DNA from: an uncultured Verrucomicrobiota bacterium
GTDB taxonomy: Bacteria > Verrucomicrobiota > Verrucomicrobiia > Limisphaerales > JADLHS01
Length of the DNA: 26,893 nt
Direction of reading: 5' to 3'
Assembly (NCBI GenBank): GCA_937894935.1
Contig: CALAYC010000195.1
Span: 1-26,893 of the forward strand
Positions 8,526-16,542 of this stretch are shown here, one piece after another. The position numbers and the translations under genes are program-made. The notes beneath the pieces are model-generated. The model saw nothing but the letters and a program-made list of their open reading frames with translations. It was not told the origin of the DNA and searched no databases. Numbering within the stretch: position 1 is the stretch's first letter; the number at the start of each line of letters is the position of its first letter.

Positions 8526-9917
8526 ATGAAGTCGGTGGCGATCATTGGCGCAGGAATCACGGGATTGACGGCTGCTTTTTCTCTTCAGCGCAAGGGGTTG
8601 GCGGTGACCGTTTATGAAGCCGGACCGCGCGTTGGCGGCGTCATTCAATCGCTGCGCCGGGACGGTTACCTCGCGGAATTCGGTCCCAACACGCTCCTCG
8701 AAACATCGCCTAAGATTTCCCAATTCGTCAAAGACGCCGGACTGCAATCCCGTCGGCTCGATACCGATCCCAAAGCCGAAGCCCGTTACGTCGTGCGTTA
8801 CGGTCGCCCCATCGCGATGCCCAGTTCGCCACCAGGTTTTCTCACAACCGATTTGTTTTCGCTCAAAGCCAAGGTCGCCGTCTTGCGCGAACCGTTCATT
8901 AAACCTCGTCGCGACGGCGTCGAGGAAAGCATCGGACAATTCGTCATTCGCCGGTTCAATCAGGAGTTTCTCGATCACGCCATTGATGCGCTGGTCGCTG
9001 GAATTTATGCCGGCGATCCGAACAAGCTTTCCGTGGTTCATGCCTTCCCAAAATTGAAAGCGCTGGAAGACAACTACGGTTCAATGATCAAAGGCCAGAT
9101 TCTCGGGGCACGGGAACGTAAAAAACGCGGCGAGGTCGCCAAGGATCGCGCGCCGAAATTTTCTTTCGATGAAGGCCTTCAGGTTTTACCTGACACTCTC
9201 GCAACGCAACTCGGTAACGCAATCAGGTTAAACACTGCCGTCACCAAACTGACGAAAACAGAAAATCGATGGACGGTTCACACGCGGACTACTTCAGGCA
9301 ACGAATTGATTGATCACGACGCAGTGATTTTCTGCGGCACGGCTTCGAAGCTCGCGGAATTGCAATTAGAACGAAACACCGGACAATCCACTGAACGTTT
9401 GGCAGAGCTTTCGACCTTCTCGGAAATCCGTTATCCGCCCGTTGCGAGTGTCGTGCTGGGTTTCCGGCGCGAGGATGTAGCGCACGATTGTTGCGGCTTC
9501 GGCATGTTGATTCCGAAAATCGAAGGATTCAGAATCCTCGGCACGATTTTCTCTTCCGCGCTGTTTCCGAATCGCGCTCCTGCCGGGTATCTCACGCTTA
9601 CCACTTACGTAGGTGGCGAGCGCTATCCCGAACTGGCGTTATTGCCTGAGGAGAAACTGGTTGTGCTCGTCTGCGAAGATTTGCAAAAGCTGCTGGGTGT
9701 TCGTGGCCAACCAACCTTCAAGCATGTCGTCGTTTATCCGCGCGCCATTCCGCAGTACAACGTCGGTTATGGACGCTTCAAAGAATTGATGTCGAAGATT
9801 GAAGCAGACGCGCCGGGATTTTATCTCGCGGGCCATTATCGCGATGGCGTGTCACTCAGCGATTCGATTGTTTCCGGAATCAATATTGCCGAGCGCGTCG
9901 CTGCGGCACTGACCTGA
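8526..9917 (+). CDS. hemG: Protoporphyrinogen oxidase (HemG/HemY type, FAD-dependent)
   Basis: This 463-residue flavoprotein should oxidise protoporphyrinogen IX to protoporphyrin IX, the penultimate step of haem synthesis. The ATG at 8526 directly begins the FAD-binding Rossmann motif (VAIIGAGITGLTAAF) followed by VYEAGPRVGG. Family marks include the GPNTLLETS stretch, ALVAGIYAGDP, KLKALEDNYGS and the C-terminal FAD segment FYLAGHYRDGVSLSDS. The length fits the family. It stands alone, without hemE or hemH beside it, and its stop codon directly abuts the stop of convergent urtE. A TTG 36 nt upstream in frame is a less likely start. Confidence 0.93.
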   Translation: MKSVAIIGAGITGLTAAFSLQRKGLAVTVYEAGPRVGGVIQSLRRDGYLAEFGPNTLLETSPKISQFVKDAGLQSRRLDTDPKAEARYVVRYGRPIAMPSSPPGFLTTDLFSLKAKVAVLREPFIKPRRDGVEESIGQFVIRRFNQEFLDHAIDALVAGIYAGDPNKLSVVHAFPKLKALEDNYGSMIKGQILGARERKKRGEVAKDRAPKFSFDEGLQVLPDTLATQLGNAIRLNTAVTKLTKTENRWTVHTRTTSGNELIDHDAVIFCGTASKLAELQLERNTGQSTERLAELSTFSEIRYPPVASVVLGFRREDVAHDCCGFGMLIPKIEGFRILGTIFSSALFPNRAPAGYLTLTTYVGGERYPELALLPEEKLVVLVCEDLQKLLGVRGQPTFKHVVVYPRAIPQYNVGYGRFKELMSKIEADAPGFYLAGHYRDGVSLSDSIVSGINIAERVAAALT

Positions 9918-9931
9918 TCAAACGGTCAGGT
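9912..9931. other. Short inverted repeat at the hemG/urtE convergent junction
   Basis: ACCTGA and TCAGGT form a perfect 6-bp stem with an 8-nt loop spanning both stop codons (TGATCA at 9915-9920). No T-run follows on either strand, so a terminator function is weakly supported. Confidence 0.3.
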
Positions 9932-10682
9932 GTGCCTTCACGACGTCGTCGTTGAGATTTTTCATCGGTCCTTCGGCCACAATCGCGCCCCGGTCCATGA
10001 TGTAAAAATAATCCCCGACATCGAGGCAGAAATCGAGATACTGCTCAACGAGCAGAATGCCGATCTTGCCTTCTTTGCGAAGCAGCTTCACGGCGTTCTG
10101 AATTTCCTCGGGATAATTATGCTCCGGCACGCCGAGTCCCTCATTGCGCAACTTCTTAATCGTCTCGCCAATCTGATCGATGATGTTGGGTTGAATGCCT
10201 TCAGTCGGCTCATCAAGCAACAACACCTTCGGATTCGTCAGTAATGCGCGACCAATGGCGAGTTGTTGCTGTTGACCGCCGCTGAGCACGCCGCCTTTGC
10301 GACCGAGAAATTCTTTGAGAATCGGAAACAACGTCAGCACGCGATCCACTTCGCCATTCAGTTTTTTCCCCTGCGCAATCGCGCCGATGTACAAATTCTC
10401 CTTCACCGTGAGATGCGGAAAAATGTCACGTCCTTGCGGCACGTAACCAAGTCCGGCCCGCGCGCGCGCATCCGGCTTCAATCCGGCGAGTTCAGCGTCG
10501 TTCAATTTCACTGAACCGGCATCGGTTTTAACCAGACCGACAATGGATTTCAGCGTCGTGGTTTTGCCAACACCATTTCGTCCCATGAGACAAACCACCT
10601 GGCCCGGCGGCACGGTCAGATTCACACCACGCAAAATCCGCGAGCCATCGTAGGAAACGGAAATGTTCGAAAGGGTCAACAT
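9918..10682 (-). CDS. urtE: Urea ABC transporter ATP-binding protein UrtE
   Basis: This 254-residue protein is the second ATPase of the urea importer, LivF-like. It has Walker A GRNGVGKTT (34-42), the signature LSGGQQQQ (133-140), Walker B VLLLDEP (153-159), the D-loop region EGIQP, and the LLVEQ switch with Gln in place of His, as usual in this subfamily. The ATG at 10682 starts directly at MLTLSN; an in-frame start five codons upstream is less likely. About 22 extra residues (roughly 182-205) lie between Walker B and the switch, where relatives run straight from KLRxEG to ILLVEQ. It is the last gene of urtABCDE, separated from urtD by 130 nt. Confidence 0.93.
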   Translation of the reverse strand: MLTLSNISVSYDGSRILRGVNLTVPPGQVVCLMGRNGVGKTTTLKSIVGLVKTDAGSVKLNDAELAGLKPDARARAGLGYVPQGRDIFPHLTVKENLYIGAIAQGKKLNGEVDRVLTLFPILKEFLGRKGGVLSGGQQQQLAIGRALLTNPKVLLLDEPTEGIQPNIIDQIGETIKKLRNEGLGVPEHNYPEEIQNAVKLLRKEGKIGILLVEQYLDFCLDVGDYFYIMDRGAIVAEGPMKNLNDDVVKAHLTV

Positions 10683-10812
10683 CAGACAAAACTCCAAACT
10701 TCAAGGTCCAGGCAACACAGAAACTTCACGTCCCAAGCTTCAACAGAATTCGCTTTCAAATCTGTTTTCTGGCGTTTCCCTCGAGACCGGATGTTGAGAC
10801 CTGGTATTTTCA

Positions 10813-11607
10813 TCACGCCTTTTTCTTCCGCCCGAGATAAACCTCAATCACGCGTTCGTTATTCTGCACTTCGTCCACGCTGCCTTCACAAAGCACGTGG
10901 CCTTGATGCAACACCGTGACCTTGCGCGCGAGTTGGCGGACAAACGTCATGTCATGCTCAATCACCACGATGCTGTGTTTACCTTCCAGGCTGTGCAGTA
11001 ATTCGCCGGTCTTGTGCGTTTCCTCGTCCGTCATTCCGGCAGCAGGTTCATCAACGAGAAGCACCTTCGGGTTCTGCGCGAGGAGCATTCCGATTTCGAG
11101 CCACTGCTTTTGCCCGTGCGACAACAAACCCGCTTTCCATTCGGCTTTGTCCGTGAGACCGACGGTTTTCAGCACGTCGTAAATTCGATCCTTTTGCGCC
11201 GGCGTAATTCGCGAAAACAACGTACTCCACACCGTGCGACTGCCTTCCAGCGACAGCCAGATGTTCTCGAAAACCGTGTGATCAACGTAAACCGATGGCG
11301 TTTGAAATTTGCGCCCGATGCCGAGGCGATTGATTTGATACTCGTTGAGTCGTGTCAGATCGGTGTCGCGACCGAACTCCACTTTTCCCGAGTCAGGACG
11401 CGTGCGGCCGGTGATGATATCAAGCATCGTGCTCTTGCCTGCGCCGTTCGGACCGATGATGACGCGCAACTCGCCTTCATCGAGATAGAAGTTCAAATCG
11501 GTAATCGCTTTGAATCCATCGAAGGCTTTATTCACGCCTTCCAACAACAGAATAAAATCCTTTGAATGTGCGAGTGCCACGTTGGGCACGGAAACAGTCT
11601 CAGTCAT
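10813..11607 (-). CDS. urtD: Urea ABC transporter ATP-binding protein UrtD
   Basis: This 264-residue ATPase is LivG-like. It has Walker A GPNGAGKST (52-60), TPSVYVDHTVFENI after the Q-loop region, the signature LSHGQKQWLEI (162-172), Walker B VLLVDEP (182-188) and the switch histidine in VIEHDM (218). LSHGQKQWLEIGM is typical of UrtD rather than branched-chain amino-acid LivG. Its start overlaps the urtC stop by four bases (ATGA), indicating translational coupling. It pairs with UrtE to drive urea uptake through UrtBC. Confidence 0.95.
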   Translation of the reverse strand: MTETVSVPNVALAHSKDFILLLEGVNKAFDGFKAITDLNFYLDEGELRVIIGPNGAGKSTMLDIITGRTRPDSGKVEFGRDTDLTRLNEYQINRLGIGRKFQTPSVYVDHTVFENIWLSLEGSRTVWSTLFSRITPAQKDRIYDVLKTVGLTDKAEWKAGLLSHGQKQWLEIGMLLAQNPKVLLVDEPAAGMTDEETHKTGELLHSLEGKHSIVVIEHDMTFVRQLARKVTVLHQGHVLCEGSVDEVQNNERVIEVYLGRKKKA

Positions 11608-12782
11608 TTCGCCACTCCCTCCGATGTTGTGGCCACCGCGCTCTCCGCTGGTGTGTCAACCGATTTGTTGCGCTGCTGAATGCGGCGTTTAATCGTCCGA
11701 AATTGCTCCGGCAAACCGATAATTCCTTTCGGCATAAAGAGCGTCACAAAGATAAACAGGAAACCAATGATGTATGGCCATTGCTCCGCAAACGCATGTG
11801 TGGCGTAACTCTTGAAAGCATTGATACCGACTGCTCCGATGATCGGCCCGAGCATGTTGCCGCGTCCACCGACCGCGACCCACACAACCGCTTCGAGCGA
11901 TTTGGCCGGAGTCATCTCACTCGGATTGATGGCACTGACCTGCGGCACGAACAGCGCTCCACCTACACCCGAAATAATCGCCGCGAGGACAAACACAAAC
12001 AGTTTGAAATTCGCGGTAGCGTAGCCGGAAAACAGAACGCGATTTTCCGAATCACGAATCGCTCGCTGGATCAACCCATACTTCGTCGAAGTCAGCCAGC
12101 GACAAAACAAATACGTCAGCAGCAGCAGTCCACCGGAACAGAGATACAGCGCGCGTTTCACTCCGGGCGAATTGATGTCGTAACCCAGGATAGTTTTGAA
12201 ATCGGTAAGCCCGTTGTTGCCGCCAAACGTAAAGTCGTTACGGAAAAACATCAGACACGCGGCGTAGGTGAGCGCCTGACTGAGAATCGAAAAATAAACA
12301 CCCTTGATGCGCGATCGAAACGCAAGCCAACCGAAGATGTAAGCCACCACCGCCGGCACAACGACCACCATCAGCGCCGCAAACCAGAAGCTTTTGAATG
12401 GAATCCAGTGCGGCGGCAAACCGCCGGTTTCCGGATATTTCGCCGGGAATTCCAAAAACACCATGAAGTCCGGAATGTCGGCTTTGTATTGGCCCAAGCG
12501 GCCGATCATCAACATGAGATGCATGCCAAGCGCGTAACCGCCGAGCGAGAAAAACAGGCATTGCCCGAGACTCAGGATGCCAGTGTAGCCCCAGAGCAGA
12601 TTGATGCCGAGCGCGAGAATGGCGTAAGTCAGATATTTGCCATACAAACTCAGACTGAACGTGCTGACGTGAAAGGCGCTCTCCGGGGGTGTAAACGCGT
12701 TCAGGCACGGCAACACCACCAGCACGATGGCAGCAAGAATGCCGACGATGAGAAATTCGCGTTTGGGAAAAGATTGAGTCAT
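11604..12782 (-). CDS. urtC: Urea ABC transporter permease UrtC
   Basis: This 392-residue inner-membrane permease of the LivM type has about eight to ten hydrophobic segments and the marks LLWGYTGILSLGQCLFFSLGGYALGM, given here only as its position near residues 55-80, then RAIRDSENRVLFSGY and WVAVGGRGNMLGP. The start was placed at ATG 12782 (MTQSFPKRE); an in-frame alternative lies seven codons upstream. The C-terminal tail after the last membrane segment is polar. It partners UrtB, lies 40 nt after it, and overlaps urtD. Confidence 0.94.
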   Translation of the reverse strand: MTQSFPKREFLIVGILAAIVLVVLPCLNAFTPPESAFHVSTFSLSLYGKYLTYAILALGINLLWGYTGILSLGQCLFFSLGGYALGMHLMLMIGRLGQYKADIPDFMVFLEFPAKYPETGGLPPHWIPFKSFWFAALMVVVVPAVVAYIFGWLAFRSRIKGVYFSILSQALTYAACLMFFRNDFTFGGNNGLTDFKTILGYDINSPGVKRALYLCSGGLLLLTYLFCRWLTSTKYGLIQRAIRDSENRVLFSGYATANFKLFVFVLAAIISGVGGALFVPQVSAINPSEMTPAKSLEAVVWVAVGGRGNMLGPIIGAVGINAFKSYATHAFAEQWPYIIGFLFIFVTLFMPKGIIGLPEQFRTIKRRIQQRNKSVDTPAESAVATTSEGVAK

Positions 12783-12822
12783 TAACAAAGTTCTAAATTC
12801 CAAATTTCACGCTTGGTGCTTT

Positions 12823-14562
12823 TCATCCTTCCAGACTGCGGGATTTAGTTACGAAAATGCCGGCAGGTCGCCATTGCAGGAACAGAATGATCGCTCCCAA
12901 CACAATGATTTTGCCCAACACCGCACCTAACCACGGTTCGAGAATTTGATTCGTCATTCCGACTCCCATTGAAGCGGTCACCGTCCCAACGATGTTCCCT
13001 ACCCCGCCCAACACCACGATCATGAAACAATCCACGATGTAACTCTGGCCGAGACTCGGACCGACGTTAGCGATTTGCGAAAGACAACATCCCGCCATGC
13101 CGGCCAATCCCGAACCAAGCGCGAATGTCATCATGTTCACGCGATCCGTCCGAACACCGACGCAGGACGCCATGTTGCGATTTTGCATGACCGCGCGGAT
13201 TTGCAACCCGAGCGACGTTTTCGTGAGCAACAGATAAGTGCCGTAAACGATGAACAACGCAAAGCTGATGACGAAGATTCGATTAAAGCCGATCGGCGAA
13301 CCGTTAAACGTAAAACTGCCGCTCAAAAACGAAGGCGAATCCACCTGCACATTCGCCGCGCCGAACGTGTGTCGAAAAATCTGTTGCAACACCAGACTCA
13401 CACCCCACGTTGCCAAAAGCGATTCGAGTGGGCGTTTGTATAGAAAGCGAATGATGCCACGTTCCAACAACAGACCGACCAACGCCGCCATAATGAAGGA
13501 CGCCATCAACGCAACGACGAAGTACGCGTCAAAGCCTGTTCCGGTCAGTCCGAATCCTTTGATGCGAATCGGATTTCCGAACAGCGAAAACATCAGGCCC
13601 GTACCGAAGATTCCCTGCACCATGAACGCGGTGTATGAACCCACGGCCATTACCTCGCCGTGAGCCATGTTGATGACACCCATCAAACCGAACGTAATCG
13701 CGAGGCCGAGCGCTGCAATCAACAACACCGAGGCGAGACTGAAGCCGCGAAACACCGTGCCGACGACATTTCCCCACCAGATGTGATTTTCGATTTTTAC
13801 GATGCTGGCGGTCAGCGCTTGAATGGTTTCCTGGCCATACTTTGCCGGATCATTCGTCGCGGTGGTGCGAAATTGTTTCAGGAAATGCAACGAGTTGATG
13901 GAATTCAGTTCGCCTAACGCGATAATCGCCGGATTCCGAACCGCAGCGGATTCATCCGCCATGCGCGTCAGTTGAATCGCTTCGTTCAACGCGCGCTTCA
14001 CCTCCGGATCGGTTTCAATTTTTTGTCGCGCTTCAAAATGCGGCAGATAATCCGGATTTTGTTCCTGGCCGAGTTTTACGACGGCATCGCGCCGCATGCG
14101 TGGCATCGGATTCGCCATCGCATAGAGGTCGAGCATCGTTTTGATGGTGCGACGCAATCTGGAAGTCGTATCAGCCGGCGTCAGGTCAGATGCAAGAAAC
14201 AGTTTTTCTTCACCGGTTTCTCCTTTGAGATATTCGCCATCGCGAATGCGAATCGCCCGCGCCCGCCCCTCTTCGTCCAATCGCGAATCCAACAAAATCG
14301 GAATCTTTTCGTCAGCGCCGGTCGTCAGAACGTAAAGCTCGCCCAACCGCCACGCCGCCAGAGCGCGAGCCACGAGTTCATCGCTGCTGTTGATGAGTTG
14401 TTTAATTCCTTCGAGTTGTGCGTCGCCGTCGTCGGCAATGACAGCCGCAGCGAGAATCCGCCGGAATTCATTGGTATCCTGACCGCGCGCAAAAAGACTG
14501 CTCAGAATAACAGCGGCGATCAGAAAAATTACGATGCGTCTTAGAAGAAAAGCCATGTCCAT
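12823..14562 (-). CDS. urtB: Urea ABC transporter permease UrtB with extended N-terminal domain
   Basis: This 579-residue protein has an N-terminal hydrophobic segment (5-24), a soluble helical region rich in HEAT-like features (about 28-260; repeated RxxAxxxLG-type helices such as RRDAVVKLGQ and NPAIIALGEL), then a LivH-type permease (about 265-579). The permease has GLMGVINMAHGEVMAVG, LLATWGVSLVLQQIFRHTFG and CLSQIANVGPSLGQSYIVD. The long N-terminal extension is normal for UrtB and separates it from amino-acid permeases. Two nearby ATGs (14562, 14556) are possible starts. It follows urtA after 55 nt that hold a strong hairpin. Confidence 0.94.
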   Translation of the reverse strand: MDMAFLLRRIVIFLIAAVILSSLFARGQDTNEFRRILAAAVIADDGDAQLEGIKQLINSSDELVARALAAWRLGELYVLTTGADEKIPILLDSRLDEEGRARAIRIRDGEYLKGETGEEKLFLASDLTPADTTSRLRRTIKTMLDLYAMANPMPRMRRDAVVKLGQEQNPDYLPHFEARQKIETDPEVKRALNEAIQLTRMADESAAVRNPAIIALGELNSINSLHFLKQFRTTATNDPAKYGQETIQALTASIVKIENHIWWGNVVGTVFRGFSLASVLLIAALGLAITFGLMGVINMAHGEVMAVGSYTAFMVQGIFGTGLMFSLFGNPIRIKGFGLTGTGFDAYFVVALMASFIMAALVGLLLERGIIRFLYKRPLESLLATWGVSLVLQQIFRHTFGAANVQVDSPSFLSGSFTFNGSPIGFNRIFVISFALFIVYGTYLLLTKTSLGLQIRAVMQNRNMASCVGVRTDRVNMMTFALGSGLAGMAGCCLSQIANVGPSLGQSYIVDCFMIVVLGGVGNIVGTVTASMGVGMTNQILEPWLGAVLGKIIVLGAIILFLQWRPAGIFVTKSRSLEG

Positions 14563-14571
14563 TTAGGGAAA

Positions 14572-14598
14572 GGAGGCGGGACCGGCGGACCCGCCTCC
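14572..14598 (-). terminator. Intercistronic hairpin between urtA and urtB
   Basis: The arms GGAGGCGGG and CCCGCCTCC pair perfectly over 9 bp with a 9-nt loop, 19 nt after the urtA stop. Only a short TTT follows in the minus direction. It is better read as an attenuator or RNA-stabilising processing hairpin than a full terminator, and would give more binding protein than permease, as is common for ABC importers. Confidence 0.55.
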
Positions 14599-14617
14599 AT
14601 GAAACTACCCATCAATA

Positions 14618-15868
14618 TTACTTGAGAAACTTCTCGCTGAACGGTTCGCCCGCGACCGCGTTGAAGGTTTTGATGACCTTGAACTGACCGGAGGGAAGCG
14701 TTTCGCCAATGAACACGTTGTTCACGAGGTGATGATTTTCCTGCATCGTGACTTCGCCCGCCGGGCCTTTGAATTTCTGACCGATAAGCGCCGCGCGGAC
14801 TTTATCGACTTCAAACGAATCCGCCTTCTCCGCCGCTTGCTTCCAGAGATTCACGCCGATGCGGGAAAGATTCATCGGGCTGCAGGTCACGCGACCTTTC
14901 GGATCAACACCCGTCACTTTGAAATCCACACCCGTCACTTTCGGATCTTTCACCCAGGCGAGGAAATCTTTCACGAACTTGTCGTTCTCAGGCGTTTTGA
15001 GCGACATGAAATAAGTCCAGCAGCCGAGATGGCCCGCCAGTTCCTTCGCCGGCAAACCGCGGAATTCGTCTTCGGAGATTGAGAACGAAACCACCGGACA
15101 ATTTTCCGAGGTCAAACCGGCATTCGCGAATTCCTTGAAGAACGGAATATTCGTATCGCCGTTGAGCGTGCTGATGACGCAAGCCTTTCCACCGGCGGCA
15201 AACGCTTTAATAGCGGCGACGATCGTTTGATAATCCTGATGTCCGAAAGGCGTGTAGATTTCAACAATGTCGGAATCCGGGATACCTTTCATTTTGAGAT
15301 ACTGCTTGAGAATTTTGTTCGTCGTGCGCGGATAAACGTAGTCCGAACCGAGCAAATAGAATTTCTTCTTACCTTCCGCGAGCATGTAATCCACCGGCGG
15401 AATCGCCTGTTGATTCACAGCTTCCGCCGTGTAGAAGATGTTCTGCGAAAGCTCTTCGCCTTCGTATTGCACCGGATAAAACAATAGGCCGTTGTTGCGT
15501 TCGACCACGGGCAACACAAACTTGCGGCTCACTGAAGTCCAGCAACCGAAGATGACGGCGACCTTGTCTTTGACGAGCAACTGTTCGGCTTTTTCAGCAA
15601 ACAACGGCCAGTCCGACGCCGGATCCACGACGACGGGTTCGATGAGATAATTTTTGCCGCCGACTTTGATACCGCCACCTTTGTTGATTTCATCAAAGGT
15701 GAACAACAAGACGTCTTTGAGCGACGTTTCGCTGATGGCCATCGTGCCGCTGAGTGAATGCAGCACACCGACTTTCACGGTGTCGGCCGCAGCCGCAGAG
15801 AATGTCAGTGAAGTAGCCAGCGCTACAGGGAACAGTTTTTTGAGGAGGGATAGGGATGTTTTTTTCAT
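14618..15868 (-). CDS. urtA: Urea ABC transporter substrate-binding protein UrtA
   Basis: This 416-residue periplasmic binding protein starts at ATG 15868 with a signal peptide (MKKTSLSLLKKLFPVALATS, cleavage after SAAAA). Family marks are VGVLHSLSGTMAISE, FGCWTSVSRKFVLPVVE, LLFYPVQYEGEE, QQAIPPVDYML, FYLLGSDYVYPRTTN and SFSISEDE, which identify the urea/short-amide group (UrtA, FmdD-like) rather than leucine-binding proteins. Near residue 310 it carries a tandem heptad (VTGVDFK VTGVDPK) encoded by a 21-bp DNA repeat. It is first in the operon, downstream of a candidate sigma-54 promoter. Urea as substrate is inferred from the family and the full urtABCDE set; short-chain amides remain possible. 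Confidence 0.94.
   Translation of the reverse strand: MKKTSLSLLKKLFPVALATSLTFSAAAADTVKVGVLHSLSGTMAISETSLKDVLLFTFDEINKGGGIKVGGKNYLIEPVVVDPASDWPLFAEKAEQLLVKDKVAVIFGCWTSVSRKFVLPVVERNNGLLFYPVQYEGEELSQNIFYTAEAVNQQAIPPVDYMLAEGKKKFYLLGSDYVYPRTTNKILKQYLKMKGIPDSDIVEIYTPFGHQDYQTIVAAIKAFAAGGKACVISTLNGDTNIPFFKEFANAGLTSENCPVVSFSISEDEFRGLPAKELAGHLGCWTYFMSLKTPENDKFVKDFLAWVKDPKVTGVDFKVTGVDPKGRVTCSPMNLSRIGVNLWKQAAEKADSFEVDKVRAALIGQKFKGPAGEVTMQENHHLVNNVFIGETLPSGQFKVIKTFNAVAGEPFSEKFLK
14897..14947. repeat. 21-bp in-frame tandem repeat inside urtA (about 2.4 copies)
   Basis: On the plus strand the unit is TTTCGGATCAACACCCGTCA plus C, followed by a variant with GAAATCC in place of CGGATCA, then TTTCGGATC again. 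The shared core ACACCCGTCACTTT is identical at 14907-14920 and 14928-14941. It encodes a repeated heptad, VTGVDxK. Confidence 0.85.
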
Positions 15869-15978
15869 GCGCAATGCGATTCCGTAGGTGTCGTGCAACT
15901 GAATGACGGGTTTTCTGGTTTTCCGGTTGTTGTCGTCAGCAGGAATCTGCCTCCGACAAAGTTTGGTGCTGCTCCTTA

Positions 15979-15994
15979 AGCACTGGTTATGCCA
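15979..15994 (-). promoter_or_regulatory. Candidate sigma-54 promoter of urtABCDE
   Basis: Minus-strand TGGCATAACCAGTGCT has the invariant GG and GC separated by 10 nt, matching the -24/-12 pattern TGGCAC-N5-TTGC apart from three bases. Transcription would start near 15968, leaving about a 100-nt leader before urtA. Nitrogen-regulated sigma-54 control is known for urea uptake in other bacteria; here it is a motif match only. Confidence 0.45.
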
Positions 15995-16021
15995 TGAAGA
16001 TGTGATGATGAATGTTTAACC

Positions 16022-16045
16022 GCTGCGCATTGGAAAATGCACAGC
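16022..16045. promoter_or_regulatory. Dyad upstream of urtA promoter (candidate activator site)
   Basis: GCTGCGCAT-TGGAAA-ATGCACAGC is an inverted repeat with 9-bp arms and one mismatch, centred about 65 bp upstream of the predicted urtA start. It contains GTGC/GCAC-like halves but is not a clear NtrC consensus. Confidence 0.45.
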
Positions 16046-16542
16046 ATTCATCAATTTGAAGAATCACGATTCCAAGTAATGAAAATCATAAGTGGCGAGA
16101 AATTCGCCCACGCAGTTCAATTTTGAACAGCAACTTTCCATTCGCGCGCGCTGCAATTGAATCGTGAGTTTCCACTCTTCGAAAAAATTTTTCTCAACCG
16201 GCAACGCTCCTTCCCCGTTGAGTTCGTCAGCAAAAATTACGAACTGATTTCCGAGGCTGAATTGTAATTCGATTCGCAGATCGTCAGATGGTTTCTCCCC
16301 GCATCATTACTGGCGACTTTCGCAGTAACGGATTTCATCACTTGAAATTTTCGCATCGCAAAATCTGCGTCGTGAAATTGCCGCCGTTGTTCCCGAGTCT
16401 GTGGTCGTGTCGCTGAATACTTCTGAGGCGAGTTAAGCAAAATTCTCAGACGCGGGCATCACTCGTGCTAAGCACCTCGCGTCCGTGCCACCCAGAGGCA
16501 CCGACACCTCACAACGAATCCAGAGAAAAAAACTACACATCT

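Larger units (their letters stand above)
15869..16542. other. Divergent intergenic region between urtA and the porin gene
   Basis: This 674-nt stretch has no convincing gene. It holds the candidate sigma-54 promoter (15979-15994), a dyad (16022-16045), a second short inverted repeat GTGCT-N8-AGCAC (15966-15983), a GGCGA-GAAAT-TCGCC hairpin (16094-16108), an A/T tract (16181-16192) and GAATT-GT-AATTC (16259-16270). The 500 nt next to the porin start are unexplained and could be a long leader or a small RNA; no known riboswitch was recognised. Confidence 0.6.

Noticed and set aside
8273..8617. Plus-strand reading frame of 114 codons
   Set aside because: It runs antisense across tRNA-Pro (MVGAVRFELTTS is the usual false peptide from a tRNA gene) and into hemG in the wrong frame.
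11562..12785. Long plus-strand frame (407 codons) opposite urtC/urtD
   Set aside because: It is very rich in Arg, His and Gln, has no domain, and lies antisense to clearly conserved genes; it is a shadow of high-GC codon use.
12845..12870. Terminator or regulatory hairpin in the short urtC-urtB gap
   Set aside because: No stem longer than a few base pairs and no T-run could be found in the 40-nt gap or the end of urtB.
16094..16108. TGGCGAGAAATTCGCC as a second sigma-54 site, for the porin gene
   Set aside because: GG-N10-GC spacing is present, but the -12 part is a poor match, it lies about 430 nt from the start, and the word is better explained as a GGCGA/TCGCC hairpin.
16237..16440. Small minus-strand frame in the urtA/porin intergenic region
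   Set aside because: It has no ribosome-binding site or recognisable motif, and its composition is unlike the neighbouring genes.
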